NCBI GenBank assembly: GCA_947652605.1
Contig: OX393577.1
Coordinates: 60,784,108-60,848,107, forward strand
Direction of reading: 5' to 3'
DNA length: 64,000 nucleotides
Origin: Elmis aenea
Taxonomy: Eukaryota > Arthropoda > Insecta > Coleoptera > Elmidae
Shown: positions 21,640-33,257 of the stretch, piece after piece
Position numbering within the stretch: the first letter of the stretch is position 1
How the letters are laid out: each line of letters begins with the position of its first letter
The notes under the pieces: model-generated
Seen by the model: the letters and a program-made list of their open reading frames with translations, nothing else
Told to the model about the DNA's origin: nothing
The model's database searches: none
Made by a program: the position numbers and the translations under genes

Positions 21640-22460
21640 GGGTGACCTGACTTTTCAAAACCTCGGCGAAAATACTCCGAGTGCTCCTAAAATCGCGATT
21701 TTTTTTCGATAAATCGTAGGAAGGATCGAATTTTCCTGTGAGCCAGCCGGCGACTTCCGGAAAACTCGATCGGAAAAGTTATTCCCGAAAACGTGAAAAA
21801 ATTTCGCGCTCTTATGGGTTTTCCGGGTAAACAAAAGACGAGCGCCGTTCGGCCGTCTCTCGAGCTATCGACTCGAAATTCGGACGGGAGCGGGGCGTAA
21901 ACACTTTCAGATCGTCCTCCAAATTTCAGAAAAATTCGTCCGGCCGTTTTCGAGTTTTCGCGATTTCAATTTTTCGTACCGGCAATTCGGAGCGGGCGCT
22001 GACCTCGCACGGAACGTCGCTTCAAGTCAGGTGACCGCGCCGTTCGCCGGCCGTCGTTTCTAACCCGACGCCGCGCTTCCGGGACGGAAAGTCGACGAAA
22101 AAACGACGGTTCCCGGATCCGCGAGAAAAGAGCTCGCCGACGGTTCAAGAATCAGATTTTTATGACCAATATTAACGAAGTTACGGACGTTTCAAAAGTT
22201 TACCGTGTTTCCCATCTAAATACGTGCAAAATGCCCGCGGATCGGTGCTCGAACGAAAGTGTTAGAATTTCGTTCGGGGTCGGCTTCGCAGACGAGCTCG
22301 AAGGAAGTGTCGAACACAAAATTGTTGGGCGTTTTTTTCTGAACACGACAGTTTTTTAAAATTGCAAATCGGACAATTATTTACCGAGTAATTAACGTTT
22401 TCCCGGAGGTCTGCGATTCGACACGGCAAAGCAAAATCTGAGATTCCCGCATAACTAACT
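21640..22460. other. GC/CpG-rich island in AT-rich DNA
   Basis: About 800 bp is much richer in G, C and CpG than its flanks, with many TCG, CGA and CCGG words. Phrases such as AAATTTCAGAAAAATTCGTC followed by GGCCGTTTTCGAGTTTTC resemble 3' regions of some retroelements. Open frames of 60-65 codons exist on both strands without a recognisable domain. It could be an unrecognised repeat, a CpG-rich regulatory region or acquired DNA. Confidence 0.6.
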
Positions 22461-23734
22461 GGCTGGCATCGGCCGCGGTAAGACTAAAATGAACTACCCT
22501 AACTTAAACGCGTGTTGTGTGTTGCCGTCGGCAAAATAATTATGTTATGTAAAAACGATATAAATTATTTCGGCACATGTCTACTTTTGATGATTCACCA
22601 CACTTGTTGTGATGCATCTGTTAAGAAACAAGTTCATAAGGAGCTGTAGTTTTTGCTAATTTATCATCAAAGCGTAACCTAATTTTTAGGTTAGTTTATA
22701 TCTCGAAAGATTTATAACGGTATTCAAATTAAAGAATAATTTAACACAGAAAGGCTTTTCTAACAGATCAAACTGTGTGTGTGGTGTGTCTCTACGATAT
22801 AATAAAATAATTAGCACCTAAAATCAATGTTGTGGTTGTGCTCTTCGGCAGCAATTTTTGTTTTTCGATCAAAACAGTTAAAAAACATGTGAATGATTTT
22901 TAAAATTATTTTTTCCACATTTCTACAATAAAATATAGGTACCCAAAATATTCGTGCAATTAGGGGTTAAAATTGCATTTGTCTTAAAATTAATCAAAGA
23001 GCCAGAATAAATTGTGGCACATCGAACTGTTTTCCGTTTTTTCCTCTACCTACGATACGGTTTTTTACAATTTAACCTTCTCGGACCTGGTGTCCATTAC
23101 AATGGACACAGTTCATATGCATATTGTAAATAACTTTGTAGTATGTTTTTTTTTTGTTCCACATGAGTTTTTAATGAACGGTAGAATACTGTGTTATAGA
23201 CTTTAAACGAATTGGGCGCCATCTATCAAAACTCAGCCGCATTATGGTTGCAATTCATTTTAAGGACTGACGTTGATACGAGATGTCAGTTGAGTGGTGT
23301 TAATTTGAATTTTTTGTTTAAGCTACGAATTTTTGTTATTTGTGAAAAACTGTTCTTAAGAAAAATCGCCGTAATTTTTTAAAATCATTTTTGTCCCGCG
23401 GACCTAATGTGATATCTGCTCATCACCCAATGGCCTTCACAAAAGACATGTGAAAAATCCATGTAAATAAAAATTAAAAAAATTAAAAAAATATGAATTA
23501 CGTTACTTATAACTTATAACCTAAATAATATACTCAAAATCCAGAATAATTTTTTAAGCCTCAAAATTAATTCAGGTCTGAAGTGAAGAGGTTAAACGTG
23601 GACAGTTATTTGCCGAGTAATTAACGATTTCTTGGAGCTCTGCAATGTGATTGGTGTTATTTTCGCCACAGTGAAGTGCATTTGTTTTAGCGCTCGCTCG
23701 GCAACTTTGAAAACTCTCAGATTTAATTTTTTTA
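22461..23734. other. AT-rich sequence, no gene recognised
   Basis: Part of 22366-22450 (CCGAGTAATTAACG...GGAG.TCTGC) recurs, diverged, at 23605-23645, suggesting an old duplication. No coding support. Confidence 0.35.
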
Positions 23735-24482
23735 CCAAGGTGGTGTATCACTTTGGATTCTTCATGCTTTTTCCTACACGTTCGTATAAAATTTTCGATG
23801 TTTCGAGTTATATCATGAGAATACATCGCCTTTGATGAGTGACAATTGAAATATAACCTAGAAATACAAAATGTCAAAAGTCAGTATTGCAAACTTAAAA
23901 CTGAACAGTGAAATTCCCTAAATAAGCGTGAAGTTGGCAGCGAATGTTACGTTACGTACAACATCTCGTAGGTGATTTGAATTGACCACAATTTTGACGT
24001 TTCAAAATTTTCAATGTCAACCGTCAGTTCGGCAACCATAACATAAAGTTTGCGATATTGGTTTAAACGGAAGGATAATGGCTCATCCGATTATTTAAAT
24101 AGAGTATTTTCTGACCAAGCCAACAAAAGCAATAGCTTAGTATTTTAATAGGGATTTATTTAGAAAAATTTTAAAAAAAGTTAACCGTTCATTCAACAAA
24201 ATTTTGGATGTGTTAAGTTAATTTCGTTTTCGTTTTTATCCCTTAACGTTTTAATAAATTTGTGGTTGTTTATAATCGTCGTGAAAATGGTCAACAACAA
24301 AAAAAAAAAAACATAGGTTTTGTTTATGCGGGTCGCAGCACACAAAAACAAATTTAATTATTGTCCAAAATTTAGTTGAGGTTTCACATCACCTAATAGA
24401 ATAACGCAATTGTATTATGTGTAATACAGGATGTTTCATATTTGAAATAACAAAGGTATGGTAAGGTACAGTATACAGGGTG
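23735..24482 (+). repeat. Segmental direct repeat, copy 1 (~750 bp)
   Basis: It starts CAAGGTGGTGTATCACTTTG and runs through ...TTTAAACGGAAGGATAATGG to TACAGGGTGTCCC. Copy 2 lies at 25283-26718 with a ~720-bp insertion. Point differences are few, so the duplication is fairly young. No protein was recognised. Confidence 0.8.
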
Positions 24483-25282
24483 TCCCAAATAACATTACGA
24501 GCATTGGGATGTTACTTATCATAAATGTGCAAGTTTGCCTTTATTATATGAGTTGTTTTTAAGTATGAGAGGAGCTACAGTCTATTTGTAGAAGTACAAA
24601 ATTCTTCGTGCTTTAGAAGTTATAGCAAAAAAAATAAAAAAAATAATGAAAACGTACAAAAATAATAATGTAATAAATCGATATGTATAATACATTACAT
24701 TAATAAAAGGTTAGGTGGGACGACAGTTTAGTAAGCGCAAAGGACATTATGCTTTCATATTTGAATTTTAATTGCATTAGTAATAAGTTGGTTAACATTG
24801 CTCATTTTACTTCGTGTAGCAAGTAGCATTGTCTGTAATACTGAACGATAAATTTGATTCGTATAACATATATATGATATATTTGCTACGCAATGCATTT
24901 CCTTAACCGCATTCGAAATATAACTAGAAATTGAGTATTATTATACAGGTTGTCCCATATAGCATTTTCAGCATGGGTATCTCGCTTATCATAAAAGATA
25001 CAGGTTCGATATAAGATGAATCAAAGAAGCTATAATCAATTTTTTTAAATGATCCGCGCTTTATACACAATGTGTTACCGAAAATCAAGAAAAATCATAT
25101 TTTACCCTTCACTTATCAAGCTACCTATAAAAATAACAACAAAAACCAACTAATTAAATGTCAAATGATAGTTACCACTTGTATTCGGTATCATTTATTA
25201 AAATTTTATAGTATTGTTGTGTACGAGGAATTTTGTACTAAAAAAAAACTGATTGTAGCTCCTCTCATACTTGGGAATGATT
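24474..25282. mobile_element. Foldback family A cluster
   Basis: The left end is TATACAGGGTGTCCC. Near 24570 it reads TGAGAGGAGCTACAG, whose inverse lies at 25252-25268, giving a palindrome whose right terminus is cut off by segment copy 2. A second internal terminus, TACAGGTTGTCCC followed by ATGGGTATCTCGCTTATCAT, lies at 24953-25000. So at least two foldback copies are nested or fused here. Confidence 0.65.
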
Positions 25283-25951
25283 CAAGGTGGTGTATCACTT
25301 TGGATTCTTCATGCTTTTCCCTACACGTTCGTATAAAATTTTTGATGTTTCGAGTTATATCATGAGAATACATCGCCTTTGATGAGTGACATTTGAAATA
25401 TAACCTAGAAATACAAAATGCCAAAAGTCAGTATTGCAAACTTAAAACTGAACAGTGAAATTCCCTAAATAAGCGTGAAGTTGGCAGCGAATGTTACGTT
25501 ACGTACAACTTTGCGTAGGTGATTTGAATTCACCACAATTTTGACGTTTCAAAATGTTCAATGTCAGTAGTCAGTTTGGCAACCATAACATAGAAAAATT
25601 AAAACTCGTAAATTACACAAAAGTTGTACACGCATAGCAAAACTACACCGGGTGTAATTAAAATCAGGCCACCTTCTTAGGTTTTAATTTTAGGTAAACG
25701 AAATTTAGACGTTATAATACAAAAAAAAAAACAGTTCTGAACTTCTGAACATACAATATGTGCGCTATTGTTTCACTTCAGGTTTCGTTGAACTTTGTTA
25801 TTTCTAATAGAACACCCCGTATAATTTTACGATTTAGGAATAGGAAAACGATTATTTTGAATACAACAGTACTGTTTTCGTTAATTTTTATAACCTCAAA
25901 TAATTTTTGTGTAAAAATTAAATGTTTTATTAAGTGTGCTGTGACCTACAT

Positions 25952-25959
25952 AAATTGAA
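25952..25959. repeat. 8-bp target duplication, left (AAATTGAA)
   Basis: Exact match to 26235-26242. Confidence 0.85.
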
Positions 25960-26234
25960 GGCAATCATGAAGAGAAGCTCATCACGGTGTGTTCACAAGT
26001 GCCGCAAACGTAAGCACTCAGAACATATGTAAAGGTAAATGTTTATTGCTTAAAAAAAAAGTTTTTACAGACCTCTAACCTGACCCTCTTTTACCGACAA
26101 AATGAATGACGGTCGTGAGAAAGGACAGATACACTCTGATTTTAATATTTTCAAGAAAACAAACGGTATTTCTTTGATGCTTACGTTTGCGGCACTTGTG
26201 AACACACCGTGATGAGCTTCTCTTCGTGATTGCC
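25960..26234. mobile_element. 275-bp MITE with ~55-bp inverted repeats
   Basis: The left arm starts GGCAATCATGAAGAGAAGC and continues through CATCACGGTGTGTTCACAAG and CCGCAAACGTAAGCA. The right arm is its inverse with one visible mismatch. An exact 8-bp duplication AAATTGAA flanks it, pointing to a hAT- or P-type transposase. It lies inside the insertion that splits segment copy 2. Confidence 0.9.
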
Positions 26235-26242
26235 AAATTGAA
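26235..26242. repeat. 8-bp target duplication, right (AAATTGAA)
   Basis: Exact partner of 25952-25959. Confidence 0.85.
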
Positions 26243-26718
26243 TATTAATGTGTCAACAAGTGTTCAAAAAACGTTTTTGTAAATTTGAACTGACGTTTGG
26301 TTTGCTTTAACAGACCATAAAGTTTGCGAGATTGGTTTAAACGGAAGGATAATGGCTCATCCGGTTATTTAAATAGAGTATTTTCTGACCAAGCCAACAA
26401 AAGCAATAGCTTAGTATTTTAATAAGGATTTATTTAGAAAAATTTAAAAAAAGTTAACCGTTCATTCAACAAAATTTTGGATGTGTTAAGTTAATTTTGT
26501 TTTCGTTTTTATTCCTTGACGTTTTAATAGATTTGTGGTCGCAGCACACAAAAACAAATTTAATTATTGTCCAAAATTTAGTTGAGGTTTCACATCACCT
26601 AGAATAACGCAATAATTGTATTATGTGTAATACAGGATGTTTCATATTTGAAATAACAAAGGTATGGTAAGGTAATCAGTATACAGGGTGTCCCAAATAA
26701 CATTACGAGCATTGGGTA

Positions 26719-29168
26719 TCTAGCGCATACAGTATTCTCTCTCATTGGGCGGGAGCGCGGTGCCAAGTTTTCGGCCGAAGGCCGGAAACTTTGCCAGTAT
26801 CTACCGCATACAGTATTCTCTCTCATTGGGCGCGAGCGCGGAGCGCGAGAAGTTGGGTGCCAAGAAACTTTGCCAGTATCCAGTGCATACTTTATTCTCT
26901 CTCAATGGCCGCGAGCGCGGAGCGTGAGTAGTTCGGTGCCAAGTTTTCGGCCGAAGGCCGGAAACTTTGCCAGTATCCAGTGCATACTGTATTCTCTGTC
27001 ATTGGCTGCGAGCGCGGAGCGGGAGTAGTTCGGTGCCAAGTTTTCGAAGGCCGGAAACTTTGCCAGTATCCAGAGCATACAGTATTCTCTTTCATTGGGC
27101 GCGAGCGCGGTGCTAAGTTTTCGGCCGAAGGCAAAAACTTTGCCAGTATCCAGCGCATATGATTGACTATGATTGATAAAAGAGAATTCTATGTATTTGT
27201 TGTTGTCGTCTATGATTGAAAAAAGATAATTCTCTCTCATTGGCCGCGAGCGCGAGTAGTTCGGTGCCGAGTTTTCGGCCGAAGGCCGGAAACTTTGCCA
27301 GTATCTAGCGCATACAGTATTCTCTCTAATTGGCCGCGAGCGCGGTGCCAAGTTTTCGGCCAAGGCCCGGAAACTTTGCCAGTAACCAGCGCATACTGTA
27401 TTCTCTCTCATTGGGCGCGAGCGCTGAGCGCGAGAAGTTTGGTGCCAAGTTTTCGGCCGAAGGCCGGAAACTTTGCCAGTACCCAGCGCATACTTTATTC
27501 TCTCTCATTGGCCGCGAGCGCAGAGCGCGAGTAGTTCGGTGCCAAGTTTTCGGCCGAAGGCTGGAAACTTTGCCAGTATCTAGCGCATACAGTATTCTTT
27601 CTCATTGGGCGCGAGCGCGGTGCCAAGTTTTCGGCCGAAGCCCGGAAACTTTGCCAGTATCCAGTGCATACTGTATTCTCTGTCATTGGGCGCGAACGCG
27701 GTGCCGTTTTCGGCCCGAAGGCCGGAAACTTTGCCAGTAACCAGCGCATACTGTATTCTCTCTCATTGGGCGCGAGCGCGGAGCGCGAGAAGTTGGGTGC
27801 CAAGTTTTCAGCCGAAGGCCGGAAACTTTGCCAGTATCCAGTGCATACTTTATTCTCTCTCATTGACCGCGAGCGCGGAGCGCGAGTAGTTCGGCGCCAA
27901 GTTTTCGGCCGAAGGCCGGAAACTTCACCAATATCCAGTGCACACTGCATTCTCTGTCATGGGGCGCGAGCGCGGAGCGCGAGTAGTGCGGTGCCAAGTT
28001 TTCGGCCGAAGGCCGGAAACTTTGCCTGTATCCAGCGCATACTGTATTCTCTCTCATTGGCTGCGAGCGCGGAGCGGGAGTAGTTTGGTGCCAAGTTTTC
28101 GAAGGCCGGAAACTTTGCCAGTATCCAGCGCATACAGTATTCTATCTCATTGGCTGCGAGCGCGGAGCGCGAGTAGTTCGGTGCCAAGTTTTCGGCCGAA
28201 GGCCGGAAACTTTGCCAGTATCTAGCGCATACAGTATTCTCTCTCATTGGGCGCGAGCGCGGTGCCAAGTTTTCGGCCGAAGCCCGGAAACTTTGCCAGT
28301 ATCCAGTGCATACTGTATTCTCTGTCTTTGGGCGCGAGCGCGGTGCCGTTTTCGGCCCGAAGGCCGGAAACTTTGCCAGTAACCAGCGCATACTGTATTC
28401 TCTCTCATTGGGCGCGAGCGCGGAGCCCGAGAAGTTGGGTGCCAAGTTTTCAGCCGAAGGCCGGAAACTTTGCCAGTATCCAGGGCATACTTTATTCTCT
28501 CTCATTGACCGCGAGCACGGAGCGCGAGTAGTGCGGTGCCAAGTGTTCGGCCGAAGGCCGGAAACTTTGCCTGTATCCAGCGCATACTGTATTCTCTCTC
28601 ATTGGCTGCGAGCGCGGAGCGGGAGTAGTTTGGTGCCAAGTTTTCGAAGGCCGGAAACTGTGCCAGTATCCAGCGCATACTGTATTCTATCTCATTGGCT
28701 GCGAGCGCGGAGCGCGAGTAGTTCGGTGTCAAGTATTCGGCCGAAGGCTGGAAACTTTGCCAGTATCCAGCGCATACAGTATTCTCTCTCATTGGGCGCG
28801 AGCGCGGTGCCGTTTTCGGCCGAAGGCCGGAAACTTTGCCAGTAACCAGCGCATACTTTATTCTCTCTCATTGGCTGCGAGCGCGGAGCGTGAGTAGTTC
28901 GGTGCCAAGTTTTCGGCCGAAGGCCGGAAACTTTGCCAGTATCCAGTGCATACTGTATTCTCTGTCATGGGGCGCGAGCGCGGAGCGCGAGTAGTGCGGT
29001 GCGGTGCGGTGCGCATACTGTATTCTCTCTCATTGGCTGCGAGCGCGGAGCGGGAGTAGTTCGGTGCCAAGTTTTCGAAGGCCGGAAACTTTCCCAGTAT
29101 CCAGAGCATACAGTATTCTCTTTCATTGGGCGCGAGCGCGGTGCCAAGTTTTCGGCCGAAGGCCAAAA
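26719..29168 (+). repeat. GC-rich satellite array, ~27 monomers of 78-98 bp
   Basis: Each monomer reads, in order: GCGCATACnGTATTCTCTC, TCATTGGGCGCGAGCGCGG, an optional AGCGCGAGTAGTTCGG, TGCCAAGTTTTCGGCCGAAG, GCCGGAAACTTTGCCAGTAT, CCA. Long (~97 bp) and short (~80 bp) monomers differ by the optional block. A multi-monomer block at about 27604-27880 recurs almost unchanged 640 bp later at about 28244-28510, so the array has higher-order units. A special pair of monomers at 26983-27160 recurs at 29010-29190. Each unit holds the perfect palindrome TTCGGCCGAA. Apparent long open frames on both strands are by-products of the repeat. Confidence 0.95.
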
Positions 29169-29403
29169 ACTTTGCCAGTATCCAGCGCATATGATTGACT
29201 ATGATTGATAAAAGAGAATTCTATGATTGACATAAGAGTATTCCCCGTAGTCGCTTTTGTCGAACGCGTAGCGCGAGTCGTCCATGATTGATAAAAGAGA
29301 ATTCTACGTAGACGCCTTTGACGAGCGCGAAGCGCGAGTAGTCGATTGTCGATAAAAGAGATTTCTACGTTCTTACTCTCGACGAGCGCGAAGCGCGAGT
29401 CGA
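29169..29403 (+). repeat. Second minisatellite (~60-bp units) after the satellite
   Basis: Three to four units read TGATTGATAAAAGAGAATTC, then TACGTAGACGCCTTTGACG, then AGCGCGAAGCGCGAGTAGTC. A partial copy also occurs inside the main array at 27165-27230. It shares the GCGCGAG word with the main monomer, so the two repeats are probably related. Confidence 0.85.
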
Positions 29404-29445
29404 CTAGCGGTGTAGGAGCCCCGAAGGGGCTCCGGAACCGCTAGT
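29404..29445 (+). other. Strong hairpin ending in CTAGT (Helitron-like 3' end candidate)
   Basis: Outer stem CTAGCGGT (29404-29411) pairs with ACCGCTAG (29437-29444). Inner stem GGAGCCCC (29415-29422) pairs with GGGGCTCC (29426-29433) over a GAA loop. The stretch ends CTAGT and is followed by T. A GC hairpin a few bases before CTRRT is the hallmark of Helitron 3' ends, and the array begins at A|TC (26718-26720), as Helitrons do. No Rep/helicase is present, so this would be a non-autonomous copy. The assignment is inference. Confidence 0.5.
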
Positions 29446-30471
29446 TTAAAAACTGTGAATATAAAGTGATAACAAAAAAATCGCAATTATCATTTACGAA
29501 AATTGTGTTAATATTGCATACACATCAAAATTTATTATTATTTAAACACAGAATTTACTTTTTAATTAAAGTTTACCTTGTTTAAAGGACAGTATACCAG
29601 AATTAACCAAATTAATACAACGAAATCTGCTAAATAAAAAAACAGTTTCGATTTTTCTAATTTTATAAAAACAAATAAGTAAGCTAAGAAGTAATGTGGT
29701 TTAAAAATAACTAAAATATAAGTTTTATTGTTTCTTGGCACATTCTTAGATGTTATTTAATCGATGGAACAAAATTTAATGGTATTTTTATGGAGCAGTA
29801 TATAATCATATTAAACAGCAGGAAGCTATTTTCAGCCAATGCCACTCGTGCACATATAGCTCACCTTTATTTTCAATATAAGTAATGCTTACTTTATTTT
29901 AAATACAAATTGTTCCAAAATTATTCAATCCCGACGAAAAAATCTGCTTATAAACAAATTTGGATGCAATAAAGGGCTTAAAATATAATAGATACAGTCT
30001 ACTATAAAACCTGAGTGTTTGTAAGTTGTATATCATTGCACTTAAGAGGCTTAAAATAGGAAAAAACATAGTTTATGTGTTAAAAAAATAATTTTGGCAA
30101 CTTTTTTGAACTACATAACACGATGACAAGATGACATAATGGCATGCTATACAACAGTAGATTGAAGTTACAAAAACAAACCATCAGCAATCCCATCAAA
30201 TCTTTTGCACAGAGAACATGATACTATTCAATCCACAGCGCCCTCTTTTTGACGCAAAACATTTTTGCAACTTCCATTTTTCGTAGCAGTATAATTGCGA
30301 AAATATTTTATTTCTCGTAAGATATTAATTAACATCTAATTATGTATTCGTATTATCATGTTTACAAATATTTACAAAATAATTTTAAATCTAAAAAAAT
30401 TAATATTGATTATACTATAACAATATCATTTTTAGAGCTTGTTTTAAAGCTCAATTGTTACTATTTAAGAT
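29446..30471. other. AT-rich sequence, no gene recognised
   Basis: Nothing could be supported. Confidence 0.4.
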
Positions 30472-30473
30472 TA

Positions 30474-30918
30474 GAGGAGAAGGTGGTAATATGGAACCCT
30501 GCTAGTAATATAGAACCCCCAGTTAAATAAAGGAGAACTGTGAATTCAATGTATTATGTACAACTTATGGGCACATAGTGAATGTTCTGCATGTGAAAAA
30601 TACGCTTATGTTTATGACTTTTGTCATAAAGCCATTTATTTTTCTAATGATTATGTTAATATATAGGCGTTTTTTTAGGGGTTCCATATTACCAGCATAG
30701 TTTCTTGAGTATACAATAATTTTGACCTTATACGAAAACTACTTGTTACATGCAAATTGGCTATATTATTCTAAATTTGTCCATATATATATACAATATA
30801 CATATACATATTTAATATATTTAGAGCCTATTAATGAAAAAAGTTCATAGTTAATCCTACGACTCTTCGATTTGCCAAAGAAAAACAAACTGGGGTTCTA
30901 TATTACTACATTCTCCTC
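30474..30918. mobile_element. MITE, 445 bp, TA-flanked
   Basis: The left end GAGGAGAAGGTGGTAATATG matches in inverse the right end TATTACTACATTCTCCTC, with TA at 30472-30473 and 30919-30920. The inverse of the left end also occurs once inside (GGGGTTCCATATTACCAG near 30678), so arms are reiterated. No protein. A TA target suggests Tc1/mariner mobilisation. Confidence 0.75.
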
Positions 30919-31042
30919 TAATATTTTGTCTTAAACTATGGCAACGAAAGATAATGTTTCATACAAATAAGATGGTAGACATGGTTTCAATATTTCCTCC
31001 ACTTTGTTATAATTATGATAGAAGTATATTTTATATGTTATT

Positions 31043-31940
31043 CAGGGTGGTCCACTTTTTTGTAGCAGGATTCAAAAACTTATTTTAAAGCGAATATTCC
31101 ATATCAACATGGGTCCACAAACGCTCCATTTTAAAGATACAGGGTTGAAATTTTCGAAAAAATATCGATAATTTTTAACCGTTTCTCAACCAGCGGATAT
31201 ATTTCTACCAAATTTGGATAGCACCACCTTACAGGTTACCACATTCGGTGAGAATTTCAAGCCACACAGGAAACCAGTGGCGGAGTTGTGGGGGTTCAGT
31301 TTCAATAAATTTTATACAAAAACTAATACGGCCCTGTTCAAAATCAAACTGCTACCAAAAGTACCTCTTAAATAACGTGTTAAATCCAAATGCAATAAAA
31401 AATAGACCTTTGGATTTGAAATAAGAAAGTAGACGTCAACTTCCGGTATTTCCGGAAGTGCAGGCATCTTAAAAATATTTTTATTAAAAAGATCATATGC
31501 CATTATGACAATCAAAATTTCAGAACAAAAAGTTAAAATCCTTTTAAGTTGCGTATTATTGAAAATAAATACTTCAACCCTTGTACTATTTGGAATAGGA
31601 AAAAATTATGAATTTAATAGCCAACTATAGCTTCCATTTAAATAAAGGTAAGTTTGTGTCAGAACTTATTAACGGCGAGAGTAAAATATTTATTTTAGTA
31701 CAATCAAAGTCTACATAAAAATATCTAAAAATAATCTCTATAAATTTTTTCGATATTTACAACAATAAGGGAGATATGACACCTCATAAATATGACAGAA
31801 GACAGTTTTTCGCTAATACTCAAAAACGGAAACGATAGAATGTTTTTAAAACCTGCACATTTTTGGTAATTTATCCGTTTCTCTATGTTGACTATTAAGC
31901 GAGATACCCATGTAATCCCATCGAGTTTGGACCACCCTGT
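31043..31940. mobile_element. Foldback/MITE with TACAGGGTGGTCCA-type ends, ~895 bp
   Basis: Left end TTCAGGGTGGTCCAC and right end TTTGGACCACCCTGTAT are inverse. Near the right end, TAAGCGAGATACCCATG is the family A internal block (ATGGGGATCTCGCTTA) in inverse, so this is a relative of family A. A short open frame inside (67 codons, minus) has no domain. Confidence 0.7.
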
Positions 31941-31942
31941 AT

Positions 31943-32898
31943 ATTATGAAACATAAAACTATAATTTACGGTCAGTCAACTAAATAATTTTATTTAAATA
32001 TATGCATTAACTTGAATTGTTTTGCAATAACAGAGAATATCCCGAGGAATATGTACGTCAATTTATCTAATAATCTATATATAGTAAAACAAATGATTTA
32101 CGTGCGCAGCGCGTTTGTTTTTCGTCTGATAATTATAGCATAACATAACGTGAAATGACAATTAGTAAACAGAAATGACGCCAAAATCCACCCATATTAC
32201 GTAGGGACACACACTCGAAAGTGCGCGTGAAGATGTCAAGAGGTTTCATTTCGTTGATTGATTTTAGACTTAAATATATTAATATTTCCCATTTTAAATA
32301 CGTTGACGGTAGCAACTGTAAAACGAAACAAAATAGTCATATTTAATATTCATTATCTTAAACGTTATTATGACTACATGCATTGTTTTACAAATAAATT
32401 TCGGTGTGGTAGAATACAAATCAAATATTTGGAATTTTTAATGTATCTACACCCATCATAACTTGAAAAGCTGACGTTCGCGTTTAGGAGATATCAGTAC
32501 AAAAATATTTGTAGAAACTTAAATTTGTAAAAAAGCTTAAGGTAACGATAAATCATTTTAATTTATATCTAATTTTACTGTGGGTTTCTGTATTTGCTAT
32601 GTCTTTACTTATTTTTCACTTACGTCATTTCTTTGATGTTTTGATACGCTTCAAGGCTACGAGAAAACAAACGAAGTGTAGATAAAACAAAGGCAAATTC
32701 TTAAAAAAGGTGCATTTTTTAGATAATTTTAAATTAAAACGTTTGTTTGTGCTTATTTGTTGATTTAAATGTTAATTCCTAAACGTACAACTTAAGATAC
32801 GTAGGTATATCTTTGCTATGTGACTGTTGCTCATTTTCAACCGTCGTATAATTTAATAGCGAAAATTAATAAATATTCTACTTACCCATGAAAATAAT
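31943..32898. other. AT-rich sequence, no gene recognised
   Basis: Nothing could be supported. Confidence 0.4.
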
Positions 32899-32899
32899 A

Positions 32900-33093
32900 T
32901 ACCGGGTGTTTCTTAAATACTGCGAAAAAATTCGGGATGTAATTCCTTATCGAAAATTAAGGGGGTCTTTTATATAACTTTTGTTCCCTTTAGGGGGTGT
33001 AACTCCGAAAGAAGACGTCTAAGGGGAAAATCATATAAAAACCCCCTCTTAATTTTCGATAAGGAATTACCTCCCAAATTTTTCGCAATATAG
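32900..33093. mobile_element. Foldback family B, short copy
   Basis: The left arm TACCGGGTGTTTCTTAAATA followed by CTTATCGAAAATTAAGGG is matched by a right arm AATTTTCGATAAGG...TTTTCGCAATAT that lacks the last 15-20 bp. The centre holds CCCTTTAGGGGG. The whole copy is a ~190-bp hairpin. Confidence 0.75.
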
Positions 33094-33257
33094 GGCTAAA
33101 TCAAAATTTTATTCTTCAACGCAACTCAACAGCTAAACAGTTATTAGTACAACATTTTTCCACTAAAATTCTTAGACATGACTGTAAATACTTCACTAGA
33201 GAGGATAATCTCATTATCAGATCAAATCGCCTTCCTGTAATTTAAAAAAAATCTATG
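33094..33257. other. Short AT-rich spacer, nothing recognised
   Basis: Unassigned sequence between two foldback copies. Confidence 0.4.

Larger units (their letters stand above)
25283..26718 (+). repeat. Segmental direct repeat, copy 2, interrupted
   Basis: The copy of 23735-24482 is split by an insertion at about 25593-26315. The right half (26316-26718) ends with the same TACAGGGTGTCCC arm and then runs directly into the satellite array. Confidence 0.75.

Noticed and set aside
26719..29168. CRISPR-like array of repeats
   Set aside because: Units are contiguous tandem monomers without unique spacers, and the DNA is clearly eukaryotic.
26599..29208. Many overlapping open frames of 60-180 codons on both strands
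   Set aside because: They are translations of the satellite monomer, repeat the same peptide words in every unit, and exist in several frames at once.
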